A model generated the notes under the pieces. It was not told the origin of the DNA. It saw nothing but the letters and a program-made list of their open reading frames with translations, and ran no database searches. A program made the position numbers and the translations under genes. Shown in pieces: positions 1 through 7,636 of a stretch of DNA of 64,000 bases. Origin of the DNA: CAVZQN01 sp963837395 (GTDB lineage Bacteria > Acidobacteriota > HRBIN11 > JAKEFK01); contig CAWINI010000004.1 of the NCBI GenBank assembly GCA_963837395.1, positions 1,798,001 through 1,862,000 of the forward strand. Direction: 5' to 3'. The first letter of the stretch is position 1. The number at the start of each line of letters is the position of its first letter.

Positions 1-123
1 AATTCCTGCGCCGCGTTCAACGACTGTCTTGATTCCAGCTTTGGATAGCGTTGAAACTACGGAAGGAACAATTGCGACACGCTTTTCGTCCGGATAAGTT
101 TCTACAGGTACTCCGATTATCAC
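1..123 (-). CDS. pntA: NAD(P) transhydrogenase subunit alpha, N-terminal 41 codons (partial)
   Basis: The gene runs off the left edge and only its first 41 codons are present. They start at a GTG and read IIGVPVETYPDEKRVAIVPS, then a Val/Ser-rich helix and VVERGAG. This is the hallmark beginning of the alanine dehydrogenase/PntA N-terminal domain (usual form GVPKE...E.RVA..P). The encoded enzyme would be the NAD(H)-binding part of the proton-translocating transhydrogenase that interconverts NADH and NADPH at the inner membrane. An AGGGG Shine-Dalgarno lies about 8 nt before the GTG, which supports the start. Alanine dehydrogenase starts similarly but usually reads MIIGVPKEIK; the Tyr-Pro-Asp-Glu-Lys version favours PntA. 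The rest of the operon is outside the window. Confidence 0.8.
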   Translation of the reverse strand, partial: MIIGVPVETYPDEKRVAIVPSVVSTLSKAGIKTVVERGAGI

Positions 124-144
124 CGAAACCCCTGATTTAGAAAT

Positions 145-225
145 CCACCACAAAGGCACCAAGTGCACAAAGCTTAATCTAATAATTAATTTCTAGAACT
201 TTGTGCTCTTTGTGACTTTGTGGTG
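145..225. repeat. Intergenic hairpin repeat (ACCACAAAG/CTTTGTGGT type)
   Basis: An imperfect inverted repeat with CCACCACAAAGGCACCAAG on the left and ACTTTGTGGTG on the right, separated by an AT-rich loop. It lies between the pntA start and the asparaginase stop. The same sequence family recurs as full hairpins or half-sites in many gaps of this window (for example near 3809, 13233, 16581 and 45261), so it is a dispersed genomic repeat. Confidence 0.7.
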
Positions 226-264
226 AACATTGTTGATGGAAAAATCATACACCAGCTGCTGTCC

Positions 265-1425
265 CTACGGAACTCCGGGAAGCAACGGTTCACAATTCAA
301 ATTTTGCGGACCATTTTCGTTGCAGATTGAATAACGAACAAATTGAGTATCCATCTGCCCTGCCCATCCTTTTTCATCAGGATCCTCACCATATAACGCT
401 ACTCCGGCATATTCACCTTTTTTATTGATGATGTAAAAAGACAAATTGAAATTGGGGGTACCTCGATCATTCAACAATCGTTTTTCAATTGTATTTTCTT
501 TCACGCGTTTCAATGCTTCCATTCCAGCATCTTTGGGATGCATTCCGCGTCGCATATTTTCCACGATCAAAAACGAGTTGAGCCCAAAGAGATTCGCTTC
601 TCCGCGGCCTGTTGATCCGGCCGCACCGACTGCATTATCAACATACAAGCCTGCGCCAAGGATCGGCGAATCACCCACACGTCCTGGAATTTTCCACGCA
701 AGGCCGCTAGTTGTAGTCACGCCGCAAATTTCACCTTTGGAATTGATTCCATCACAGTTAATCGTTCCATGCAGATGAGCAGCGCGTAATAATCCTTCTT
801 TGGCCATTTGGCGTGTTACTTCGTAATAATGTTGTGCACGTTTTGCCGGATCCAGATAATGACCAGGATCGATTCGGCGTTTCCATTCCAACCATTTTTT
901 GCGGGAGTTATCCGTATTGAGATCATCTTCAATTTTGAATCCGAGATTCCGCGCCAGACGCTGTGCCCCTTGACCTACTATCAAATGATGATCGGTCAGT
1001 TGTGAAACAGCTCTTGCAACTTGTGATGGCGTTTTGACACCTTCGATTGCGGCTACAGCTCCTGCTTGTTTTTTCGGCCCATGCATGCAGGAAGAATCCA
1101 ACTGAACAACGCCGTCAGCGTTAGGAAGTCCACCATATCCCACGGAATCCTCCTCAGGATCCAATTCCAATATGTTTACTCCAGCAATAAGAGCATCTAA
1201 AACATCGGAACCTTCGGTGATCATCGAAAACGCTTTCTCAACGCAGGTTACTCTTCCGCCATTCTTAAAAAAATTACCGTTAGCGGCTGAAATTACAATT
1301 GGAGTTACGGTGCTCTTAGTGATAACAGTTGGACTTTGGTTCGGTGAACTTTCCAATTTCGCTGCCGATGCAACAGTTATTGCACTGCTAATCAAGAATT
1401 CTCTGCGGTTTATTTTCGTGGCCAC
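265..1425 (-). CDS. Tat-exported N4-glycosylasparaginase / isoaspartyl peptidase family (Ntn-hydrolase)
   Basis: A 386-residue Ntn-hydrolase that would cleave the amide of (glycosyl)asparagine or isoaspartyl bonds after autoproteolysis into alpha and beta chains. The N terminus carries a twin-arginine signal (NRREFLISSA, residues 6-15), so it is probably exported folded. The autocleavage site is HGT, with Thr221 as the expected nucleophile, followed by CGVTTTSG, PGRVGDSPILGAGLYVDN and GSTGRGE, all typical of the family. The residue before the nucleophile is Gly, as in isoaspartyl aminopeptidases, whereas classical glycosylasparaginases have Asp. The overall length and the central insertion match secreted glycosylasparaginases better. 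It is divergent from the CocE-like hydrolase, with about 45 bp between starts. The exact substrate is not decided by sequence alone. Confidence 0.85.
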   Translation of the reverse strand: MATKINRREFLISSAITVASAAKLESSPNQSPTVITKSTVTPIVISAANGNFFKNGGRVTCVEKAFSMITEGSDVLDALIAGVNILELDPEEDSVGYGGLPNADGVVQLDSSCMHGPKKQAGAVAAIEGVKTPSQVARAVSQLTDHHLIVGQGAQRLARNLGFKIEDDLNTDNSRKKWLEWKRRIDPGHYLDPAKRAQHYYEVTRQMAKEGLLRAAHLHGTINCDGINSKGEICGVTTTSGLAWKIPGRVGDSPILGAGLYVDNAVGAAGSTGRGEANLFGLNSFLIVENMRRGMHPKDAGMEALKRVKENTIEKRLLNDRGTPNFNLSFYIINKKGEYAGVALYGEDPDEKGWAGQMDTQFVRYSICNENGPQNLNCEPLLPGVP

Positions 1426-1470
1426 ACTCCCTCCGTTTCAATAACTTTACCATGCTGTTAGAATTTGGTC

Positions 1471-3345
1471 GTGAACAAAATCTGCTTAATTTTCCTGTCA
1501 CTCACTTTCGTTAGTTTGCTTTTAGCACAATCGCCAGAGCAATACGAAATGATTGCTGCAAAAACTTTGATGGTTCCAATGCGAGATGGCGTTCATTTAG
1601 TTACCGATCTATATGAGCCATCCAAAAATGGCGTTCTGGCATCCGGAAAATTCCCGGCTCTTTTAATCCGCACTCCTTACGATAGATCAAGACTTGATGA
1701 TTATGCTGCAATATTCGTCAAGCGTGGTTACGTGTTCATCGTTCAAAGCGTTCGTGCACGTTATGGTTCTGAAGGACATTTCCGATTTTTGCGTGATGAT
1801 GTAGCTGATGGTTTTGACACTGCGAACTGGATTACATCTCAATCCTGGAGTGATGGAAAGATTGGAATGTTGGGTGGGTCTTATGAAGGCGGAACTCAAC
1901 ATGCAATGGCAATGTCGAATCCACCGGGACTCAAAGCGATGGTTCCATTGGTTGCAGCAACTGATGTTGGCCGCTATGGCTTACGACATAATGGAGCATT
2001 CGAGTTACGTTTCTTCACGTGGTTGTTCAGTTGTGGCAATCCGATCGATTCTCCAACTTATAACGCATATTATCCTGGCGATGAAGCAACCCAACGAGCG
2101 CTGGTGAATAGTATGAAAGATTACAAATTCTATGTGACCTCACTTCCTTATCGCGCGGGAACTTCACCATTGCGATTGGCACCAGAGTATGAATCCGCTT
2201 TGGTCGAAGCGATGTCTCATGGCGATTATGATTCGTACTGGAAGGACATCGGTGTTGATGTTGTTGCTCATATAAATGATCACAAAAACATACCGATACA
2301 CCATATCAGCGGTTGGTATGATTCATGGGATTTGAATGTTGCTAACTTGAATTATGTAAATCTTGCAAAAACGAAAAAGAGTTTGCAGCGATTAACAATG
2401 GGACCCTGGATCCATGCCGGACTTGGAAATAGTTTTGCAGGTGAAGCTGAGTTCGGTCCGGAAGCGGAGGTTGCTATTGAAGAGTTGGAAATAAAGTGGA
2501 TGGATCGCTGGCTCAAAGGAATTGAGAATGGTGTTGATAAAGAAGATCCTGTGCGAATTTTTGTAATGGGCGGAGGCGACGGACATAAAACTCCGGAAGA
2601 TCGAGTATTTGTTGGTGGTCATTGGCGATCAGAAAAAGAATGGCCATTAAAACGCGCAGCAGTAACTCCATATTACATACATTCCGATGGAAGCTTGAGT
2701 GCGACCAAACCGGCAGTAGCAAACCCGTCGGTAATTGAATTCGATCCAAAACATCCTGTGCCTTCAATTGGCGGAAATGTTTCATCACAGATCGGATTGA
2801 TGCAAGCTGGCCCGTATGATCAGCATTGCAGGCCCGATGTTATGGGCTGCACCGATAATCGCAGTCTTTCGACGCGCAATGATGTATTAGTTTTTCAAAC
2901 TCCGAAACTGGAACAAGATTTGGAAGTGACTGGTCCGTTGATTGTAAACTTGTGGGCATCTTCATCAGCAGCGGATACAGATTTCACTGCGAAACTTGTT
3001 GATGTTTACCCGCCGAATAAAGATTTTCCAAACGGAGTTGAATTGAATCTGGCTGATAGTATTGTGCGCGCTAGATATCGAGATTCACTAGAAAAAGCAA
3101 CTTTGATGACGCCGGGAAAAGTTTACAAGTTTCGAATTGAGTTGAATCCGACTTCAATTCTGTTTACAAAAGGACACCGCATTCGACTTGATATTTCCAG
3201 CAGCAATTTTCCGCGCTTTGATGTGAATCCAAATACCGGTGAGCCATTAAACAACAATCGCCGTACTGCAGTTGCGGTGAATTCCATCTACCATGATGCG
3301 GAACATCCATCCAATATTGAATTGCCGGTAATTACGGCGCGCTGA
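1471..3345 (+). CDS. CocE/NonD family hydrolase (X-Pro dipeptidyl-peptidase S15 type)
   Basis: An exported alpha/beta hydrolase of about 624 residues acting on acyl/peptidyl esters or N-terminal dipeptides. A signal peptide (NKICLIFLSLTFVSLLLAQS) precedes the S15 domain, which starts with VPMRDGVHLVTDLYEP. The nucleophile elbow is GGSYEGG with Ser at about residue 137. The Asp and His of the triad lie in the region of HHISGWYDSW and GPWIHAGLG. A C-terminal beta-sandwich (PepX_C; VTGPLIVNLWASSSAADTDF and later RIRLDISSSNFPRFDVN) completes the family architecture. The start could also be a TTG two codons upstream at 1465; I chose GTG because it leaves a standard charged signal-peptide start. 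No clear Shine-Dalgarno is visible for either. Real substrates (esters, glutaryl amides or peptides) cannot be told apart here. Confidence 0.85.
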   Translation: MNKICLIFLSLTFVSLLLAQSPEQYEMIAAKTLMVPMRDGVHLVTDLYEPSKNGVLASGKFPALLIRTPYDRSRLDDYAAIFVKRGYVFIVQSVRARYGSEGHFRFLRDDVADGFDTANWITSQSWSDGKIGMLGGSYEGGTQHAMAMSNPPGLKAMVPLVAATDVGRYGLRHNGAFELRFFTWLFSCGNPIDSPTYNAYYPGDEATQRALVNSMKDYKFYVTSLPYRAGTSPLRLAPEYESALVEAMSHGDYDSYWKDIGVDVVAHINDHKNIPIHHISGWYDSWDLNVANLNYVNLAKTKKSLQRLTMGPWIHAGLGNSFAGEAEFGPEAEVAIEELEIKWMDRWLKGIENGVDKEDPVRIFVMGGGDGHKTPEDRVFVGGHWRSEKEWPLKRAAVTPYYIHSDGSLSATKPAVANPSVIEFDPKHPVPSIGGNVSSQIGLMQAGPYDQHCRPDVMGCTDNRSLSTRNDVLVFQTPKLEQDLEVTGPLIVNLWASSSAADTDFTAKLVDVYPPNKDFPNGVELNLADSIVRARYRDSLEKATLMTPGKVYKFRIELNPTSILFTKGHRIRLDISSSNFPRFDVNPNTGEPLNNNRRTAVAVNSIYHDAEHPSNIELPVITAR

Positions 3346-3391
3346 TCTAACTCAACCACTAAGGCGCCAAGAACACCAAGTTATGATCAAG

Positions 3392-3797
3392 TTATCCGGG
3401 AATGATTGTTACGAGGATTTGCCGGTCGTTGCGAGGACGCATCAAATTCGCACAAAAAAATATTTTGCCATCGGCCTAAAGCAAGATTACCATCCACAAT
3501 CGGAATGGTTTCAGAAGGGCCGATCAATCCTGATTTCAGATGGGCGTCGCCATTACCATCTTGAGCGTCATGTTCCCAAACTCCTTTCGGAATTAGATTG
3601 CTTAAAAGATTCACAACATCGTTTTGAACAGATTCATCCCAATTTTCTTGAATCATTATCGCTGCTGTAGCATGTCGAACATAAATATTGACCAGCCCAT
3701 TTTTTACTTTACTAACTTTTAAAACTGTTCTTACGGCATCGGTGATATCGTATAAACCGTTTCGTTTGTTAGTAGTTACAGTTATCGTTTGCTGCAT
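3392..3797 (-). CDS. YjbQ / UPF0047 family protein, frameshifted near its C terminus
   Basis: A small protein of the YjbQ family (secondary thiamine-phosphate synthase activity is reported for the E. coli member). Diagnostic segments are RHATAAIMIQENWD, GNGDAHLKSGLIGPSE and LGRWQNIFLCEFD, containing the conserved His residues of the active pocket. As written, the frame leaves the family consensus right after EFD and runs on to a stop at 3387. Removing one base at the GGACGC at 3435-3440 restores EFDGPRNDRQILVTIIPG and a stop at 3392, which matches the family end (EFDGPR...). The corrected length is 134 residues, normal for the family. The frameshift site is a disturbed GGACC. The gene stands alone, convergent with the CocE-like gene. 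Confidence 0.88.
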
Positions 3798-3808
3798 GGT
3801 TATTTCTT

Positions 3809-3942
3809 CACCACTGAGTCACGAAGAAGCGGAGTTAATGGAAATAGTATTAAACCATACTCCGAGCCTCCGTGACTCCACGGTTCAATAACTGCTCAAT
3901 ATCTTTGTGTAACTTTGTATCTTAGTGTCCTTGTGGTGAAAA
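3809..3942. repeat. Cluster of dispersed hairpin repeats
   Basis: Between the yjbQ-like start and the mscS-like stop. A hairpin is formed by CACCACTGAGTCACGAAG (from 3809) and CTCCGTGACTCCACGGTTC (to 3886), followed by a half-site ending CTTGTGGTGAAAA (about 3900-3942). Another half-site (CCACTAAGGCGCCAAGAAC) is at 3356-3375. All belong to the family seen at 145-225. Confidence 0.65.
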
Positions 3943-4809
3943 TCAGTCTGGCATTACTTTGATTTCGCCGCCGCGAATGAAAATATCCCGTTGAGGAAAT
4001 GGAATTTGAATGCCATGTTGTTCAAACTTTTTCGCAATCTCGTAGTTAATTTCACTATGTAGAACCCCTGGTTTTGTAGTGTAAGCGCGAGTCCACACTC
4101 GTAAAATAAAGTTCAAACTACTGTCACCAAATTCATCCAGTAAGACATCAGATTTTTTGTCTTTCAAAACGCCAGGGTGATTTTCGGCAATTTCTAACAG
4201 AACGTCGCGAACAAGTTCGGGATCTGTGCCGTACGCAACACTTATCGGAAAGTTACATCGAACATCCGGATTCCCGTAACTCCAGTTAATTACCTTAGAT
4301 GAAATGAATTCAGAATTTGGAACAATTACTGCGATATTATCATTCGTAACAATTGTTGTGGCGCGCAAAGAAATCTTAACCACATCGCCAGTTGCACCTT
4401 CAACCTGAACACGATCGCCGACTTTAATCGGGCGCTCCAGCAATATAATAATTCCACTGATAAAATTTGTGGTCACATTTTGAAGTCCAAAACCGATGCC
4501 GATTCCTAATGCGCCAGCAACAATTGCCAATGCACTTAAGTTAATTCCGGCTGAATCTAAAATTACCAATGTGCCGATCACAACAATTGTGTAAGCAACG
4601 ATGGTTCCGATTGCCTGACGTACACCATAGTCAATATGACTCTTTGCGAACAACCGGTCGACAACCCAATGCTTCATCCGGTTTGTAATGGTGTATAGAA
4701 GAACAAGCAGTAAAAGGATGTAACAGATCGTCCAGGCGGTGATTTGAGATTCACCGAGCTTTATGAGCGGAAAATTGACGTAATAGTAGAGTTTGTCCCA
4801 AAACTGCAT
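3943..4809 (-). CDS. MscS-family small-conductance mechanosensitive channel
   Basis: A 288-residue inner-membrane channel that would release solutes on hypo-osmotic shock. Two N-terminal hydrophobic segments (about residues 22-42 and 70-90) are followed by the pore-lining TM3 with GALGIGIGFGLQNVTTNFISGIIILLE, the Gly/Ala-packed helix and Gln-Asn turn of MscS. The beta domain follows (ERPIKVGDRVQVEGATGDV, RATTIVTNDNIAVIVPNSEF), then the C-terminal alpha/beta domain with GIQIPFPQRDIFI. The length is close to E. coli MscS (286). A GGAGG lies about 8 nt before the ATG. A single-gene unit flanked by repeats. Confidence 0.95.
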   Translation of the reverse strand: MQFWDKLYYYVNFPLIKLGESQITAWTICYILLLLVLLYTITNRMKHWVVDRLFAKSHIDYGVRQAIGTIVAYTIVVIGTLVILDSAGINLSALAIVAGALGIGIGFGLQNVTTNFISGIIILLERPIKVGDRVQVEGATGDVVKISLRATTIVTNDNIAVIVPNSEFISSKVINWSYGNPDVRCNFPISVAYGTDPELVRDVLLEIAENHPGVLKDKKSDVLLDEFGDSSLNFILRVWTRAYTTKPGVLHSEINYEIAKKFEQHGIQIPFPQRDIFIRGGEIKVMPD

Positions 4810-4877
4810 AAACCGCCTCCACTATTATCCAAGCTATGCGCAATCCGACTTTGTGCAAACTCTCAGCGATTCGGCGG

Positions 4878-6062
4878 TTATGATTTTCTTAGAGCGTCGA
4901 TTCTAGGCTTTCGTGATTCGGGACTATCTAAACTGAAAGATCTTGCATCTCCCAGCTGTTCACAAATAAATTTTTCTGTGGCTGAAACAACTTCCTTTAA
5001 TTTTTCGTCTGCTGGCACAAACGAATTCCAAACAATTTCTTGTTTGAGTGCATCAAATTCCCACAGTCCAATAATGCGGCCGCGATCGACAATCGCATTG
5101 CTGGGAAGATCCTGTACGCCAATCAGATTTTTCAGCGATTTATCAACCATGACTTTGCGCTTTCCATCTTTTTCATCCAGAAGATGTGAAAGATTGCGAC
5201 GCAACAAAAATAAACTATCAAGGCACGATATCAATGCATATTGTGGATTTTTTGACGCGCGAAAAGAATGGAAATCATCTGCTTCATCAGAATGGATTAG
5301 CAATTCACTTCCATTTTCTACCGGCACAAGTTTCAACGGTTTTACTGCTGCATTCGCTGCTGCAACACCCAATCCCGAAAACCACTGAAATTCTTTGATC
5401 GATGCTGGGCCAATCCACATAAAAAACAAACGAGCTAATTCAACATAAGCTTCATCACTTTTCAGTTTGAATTTGTCTAAAGGTGACGGCGACCATGAAG
5501 CGTATGCATATCGTTGTTGATCCAAACGGCCATTCACTGGAACTCTCCGAATCTTGCCTGCCGATTGTAGTTTTCCTAATGCGATCGGTAAAGTGGTAGT
5601 CATCCCTTTTTTCTTTCCAGCTTCACCTAAATTTCGAACCGCATCACCTAACGATTCTTTTAGCTGCCTTGGATCTTGTGGGCCTTTTTCCAACACTTTC
5701 AAAATCCGATCCATTAACTTGTCAAGCTCTTTCGGTGTGACTCCGAGAAATTTCACCGCAACATTTTCATCATTGTGAAAGTCCTGGCTGAGTTTCAAGG
5801 CTAATGCATAATGTGTGGCAGGAACAACATATGTACATCCGCGAGCAGAAGGAAGTTCATAAATTTCCAGCCTGGAAACACTTTTATCGATGTCTTCCCT
5901 GCTTGAACCATTGCGAGCAAAAAGCGTTTGATATGGATTCGATCCACCTACAGATCGACTCCATCCAGTTTTTTCCAAAACTTCCTGGGGAGATGATCCA
6001 CTCAGTGAACCATCCAAACCTTGTTTGTGAAACCACCATGCACGAAGATATGTTGCGTCCAT
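4878..6062 (-). CDS. Winged-helix DNA-binding protein, AlkZ/YcaQ-related (HTH_42 family)
   Basis: A 394-residue protein of the crosslink-DNA-glycosylase/winged-helix family. The N-terminal half holds LRAWWFHKQGLDGSL, GWSRSVGGSNPYQTLFARNG and EIYELPSARGCTYVVP. This is the layout of the 'winged helix DNA-binding domain-containing protein' group, in which ELPSARGC...P corresponds to the strand pair after the first wing. The C-terminal part (NAIVDRGRIIGLWEFD) resembles the family's terminal beta barrel. AlkZ/YcaQ members unhook interstrand crosslinks or remove alkylated bases through a QxQ/QxD motif, which I could not place with certainty. The repair role is therefore inferred from family membership only. 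Single gene, downstream of the mscS-like gene's start on the same strand. Confidence 0.7.
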   Translation of the reverse strand: MDATYLRAWWFHKQGLDGSLSGSSPQEVLEKTGWSRSVGGSNPYQTLFARNGSSREDIDKSVSRLEIYELPSARGCTYVVPATHYALALKLSQDFHNDENVAVKFLGVTPKELDKLMDRILKVLEKGPQDPRQLKESLGDAVRNLGEAGKKKGMTTTLPIALGKLQSAGKIRRVPVNGRLDQQRYAYASWSPSPLDKFKLKSDEAYVELARLFFMWIGPASIKEFQWFSGLGVAAANAAVKPLKLVPVENGSELLIHSDEADDFHSFRASKNPQYALISCLDSLFLLRRNLSHLLDEKDGKRKVMVDKSLKNLIGVQDLPSNAIVDRGRIIGLWEFDALKQEIVWNSFVPADEKLKEVVSATEKFICEQLGDARSFSLDSPESRKPRIDALRKS

Positions 6063-6118
6063 GAACTATTATTCTGATGGAAGTTAAGAAAAATTCAAGA
6101 AATGAATGCAACGAACAA

Positions 6119-6155
6119 GGTTTAAAAATTACCCATTTTGGATTAATTTTTAACC
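6119..6155. other. AT-rich inverted repeat
   Basis: GGTTTAAAAATTA is mirrored by TAATTTTTAACC across a 12-nt loop in the gap between the divergent winged-helix gene and the vapBC remnant. It could be a regulator site or a transcript hairpin; nothing in the sequence decides. Confidence 0.35.
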
Positions 6156-6198
6156 AATTGAACTGATGTTATGGCGGATGCATTATGCTTATGGCTAT

Positions 6199-6446
6199 AT
6201 GAAACGTAAAACTATAATGTTGCCTGATGATTTAAAGGAAAAAGGCATGCGTAGAGCACGACGACGTGGTATCTCCCAGGGCGAGCTAATCCGCGAATCA
6301 TTAGGAGCACACGTGGAAAACCCGGATATATAAAGAAATCAGAAGATCCCCTATTTGAAGATAATGCTATTTTCAAAGGAAAGGCTCCTAAGAACTTTGC
6401 AAAAAACCACGATCGATATCTTTATGATCGGAATGACCTTCATTGA
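6199..6446 (+). pseudogene. Decayed RHH-type antitoxin (VapB-like), frameshifted
   Basis: The first reading frame encodes 44 residues (KRKTIMLPDDLKEKGMRRAR, GISQGELIRESLGAHVENPDI), a ribbon-helix-helix antitoxin N terminus, and stops at 6331-6333. The family C-terminal tail continues in another frame from 6333: KKSEDPLFEDNAIFKG followed by NFAKNHDRYLYDRNDLH and a stop at 6446. That tail (SEDPLF.D...F.G..P.....NHD.YLY) normally wraps the cognate PIN toxin. So one antitoxin gene has been broken. The break lies in ATATATAAAG, not in the GGWCC context of the other frameshifts in this window, and the toxin next to it is also damaged. True decay is the best reading. Confidence 0.8.
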
Positions 6447-6622
6447 TACTAGGGCTTTTCTCGCACGATATTTAGCACGAGATCAATTCCACAAAAAATC
6501 AGAAAGTCAGTTTTACGGATTGTATTACGTTTGTCCTGATGAAAAGAAATAGAATTAATTCAGCTTTCAGTTTTAATCGTGATTTTGTCCTGGCAGGGTT
6601 CGACATATTTCCAACAGAATAA
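6433..6622 (+). pseudogene. PIN-domain toxin (VapC-like) remnant with internal deletion
   Basis: The start overlaps the antitoxin tail by 14 bp, as usual in vapBC. The first 20 or so residues are a canonical PIN start, MTFIDTRAFLARYLARDQFH, holding the first catalytic Asp. The frame then leaves the family and stops at 6552. A second fragment in another frame, 6563-6622, encodes AFSFNRDFVLAGFDIFPTE and a stop, the normal PIN C terminus (F..D.DF..AGF...P). The middle of the domain, about 80-90 residues including the other acidic residues, is missing. The protein cannot be an active RNase. An intact PIN toxin with a different antitoxin is present at 39290. Confidence 0.8.
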
Positions 6623-6675
6623 AATTGCGAAGTATTCAAAAATCTTACCGCAGAGATGCAAACATTTATCGAATT

Positions 6676-7554
6676 TCAGGGAGTGCGTTTTTTCATCTCA
6701 TCTGTAATTTGTCGCGCAATCAGTGACATGGCGGCGCTTTCAATATCTTGTCTACTGACAACCTCGCCTCGATTGTTGTATGCAAGGTTCATTAGCTCGG
6801 TTGCTATTTCCAGTTGATCACCCATCAATTTGCCTTGATGGGCTCCCATATTCATAATCAAACGCGCGGGATCTGAAGTCAGCACACCATAAAGTTTAGC
6901 GCTGGCTTTGAAATCAATGTTTTTGCCATCAAGCGCCTTGTTCAATGTGTCAGAATCAGTTTTTTGCATCCAGGCAGCAAGGCCTTTATCAGCGCGCTCC
7001 TGTCTCTTGCTTTCATCTTTTGGTGTCGCTCCATGAGTGGAATCCATTACGGCGTTCCAAACAACAGTTAATTGTTCGGACTGGTTAAGTTCGCCAGCGA
7101 CTCGTTCCATGATTTTTGGCGATTCCATCATGGCAGAATGAATTAAAGCTTTTTCGTCCATGGAAAAATTTGGATATTTTTTCATGAACGTAGCGAATTC
7201 GGTTTTATCCGTTTTTTCGATTACCTTTTGCAATTCAGCGATCTTCGCTTCATCGGACAATCTGGGATTATCCATTATTTTCTTTGCAACATTGAACGAT
7301 TCGCCGGGTTTCGGCTTGTTGTCAAGCTGTTGACTCAACTGATTTTGACGAAATGTGCCCTTAAGATTTTGTTCTTCCTTTTTTGTAGAAGAATCGGCTA
7401 CGGGCTTGTTGTCCTTAGGTCGAGCCACAGGTTGTGCATCGGTCTTCGTTTCTGCAATTGAATCTTTCGGTTTCGCATCTTCAACTACGCCCGCATCCTG
7501 TACTGGCGGTTGGGGTGTAGTACTGCCTCGTGAAACATTAAGTCCGTCGCCCAT
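6676..7554 (-). CDS. Hypothetical cytosolic protein with disordered N terminus
   Basis: A 292-residue protein without signal peptide or membrane segments. Residues 1-95 are rich in Pro, Lys, Asp and Thr and look disordered (TTPQPPVQDAGVVEDAKPKD). Residues 95-290 are alpha-helical and Met-rich (MDEKALIHSAMMESPKIMERV, LIMNMGAHQGKLMGDQLEIA). A GGAGGG Shine-Dalgarno 5 nt before the ATG confirms the start. I recognise no family. It lies downstream of the ADOP permease on the same strand with an 82-bp gap, so co-transcription is possible. The short protein at 42398 has a similar acidic, Lys/Pro-rich composition, but I see no alignable motif. Confidence 0.6.
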   Translation of the reverse strand: MGDGLNVSRGSTTPQPPVQDAGVVEDAKPKDSIAETKTDAQPVARPKDNKPVADSSTKKEEQNLKGTFRQNQLSQQLDNKPKPGESFNVAKKIMDNPRLSDEAKIAELQKVIEKTDKTEFATFMKKYPNFSMDEKALIHSAMMESPKIMERVAGELNQSEQLTVVWNAVMDSTHGATPKDESKRQERADKGLAAWMQKTDSDTLNKALDGKNIDFKASAKLYGVLTSDPARLIMNMGAHQGKLMGDQLEIATELMNLAYNNRGEVVSRQDIESAAMSLIARQITDEMKKRTP

Positions 7555-7636
7555 GATTTCCCTCCGCTAAAAAATCTCAATAACAAAGACGAACGGAAAT
7601 CAAATTGAACGGCTGCAAAAATGAGAAGTTCAGAGT

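Noticed and set aside
145..225. CRISPR or tandem repeat array
   Set aside because: It is a single inverted hairpin repeat, not regularly spaced direct repeats.
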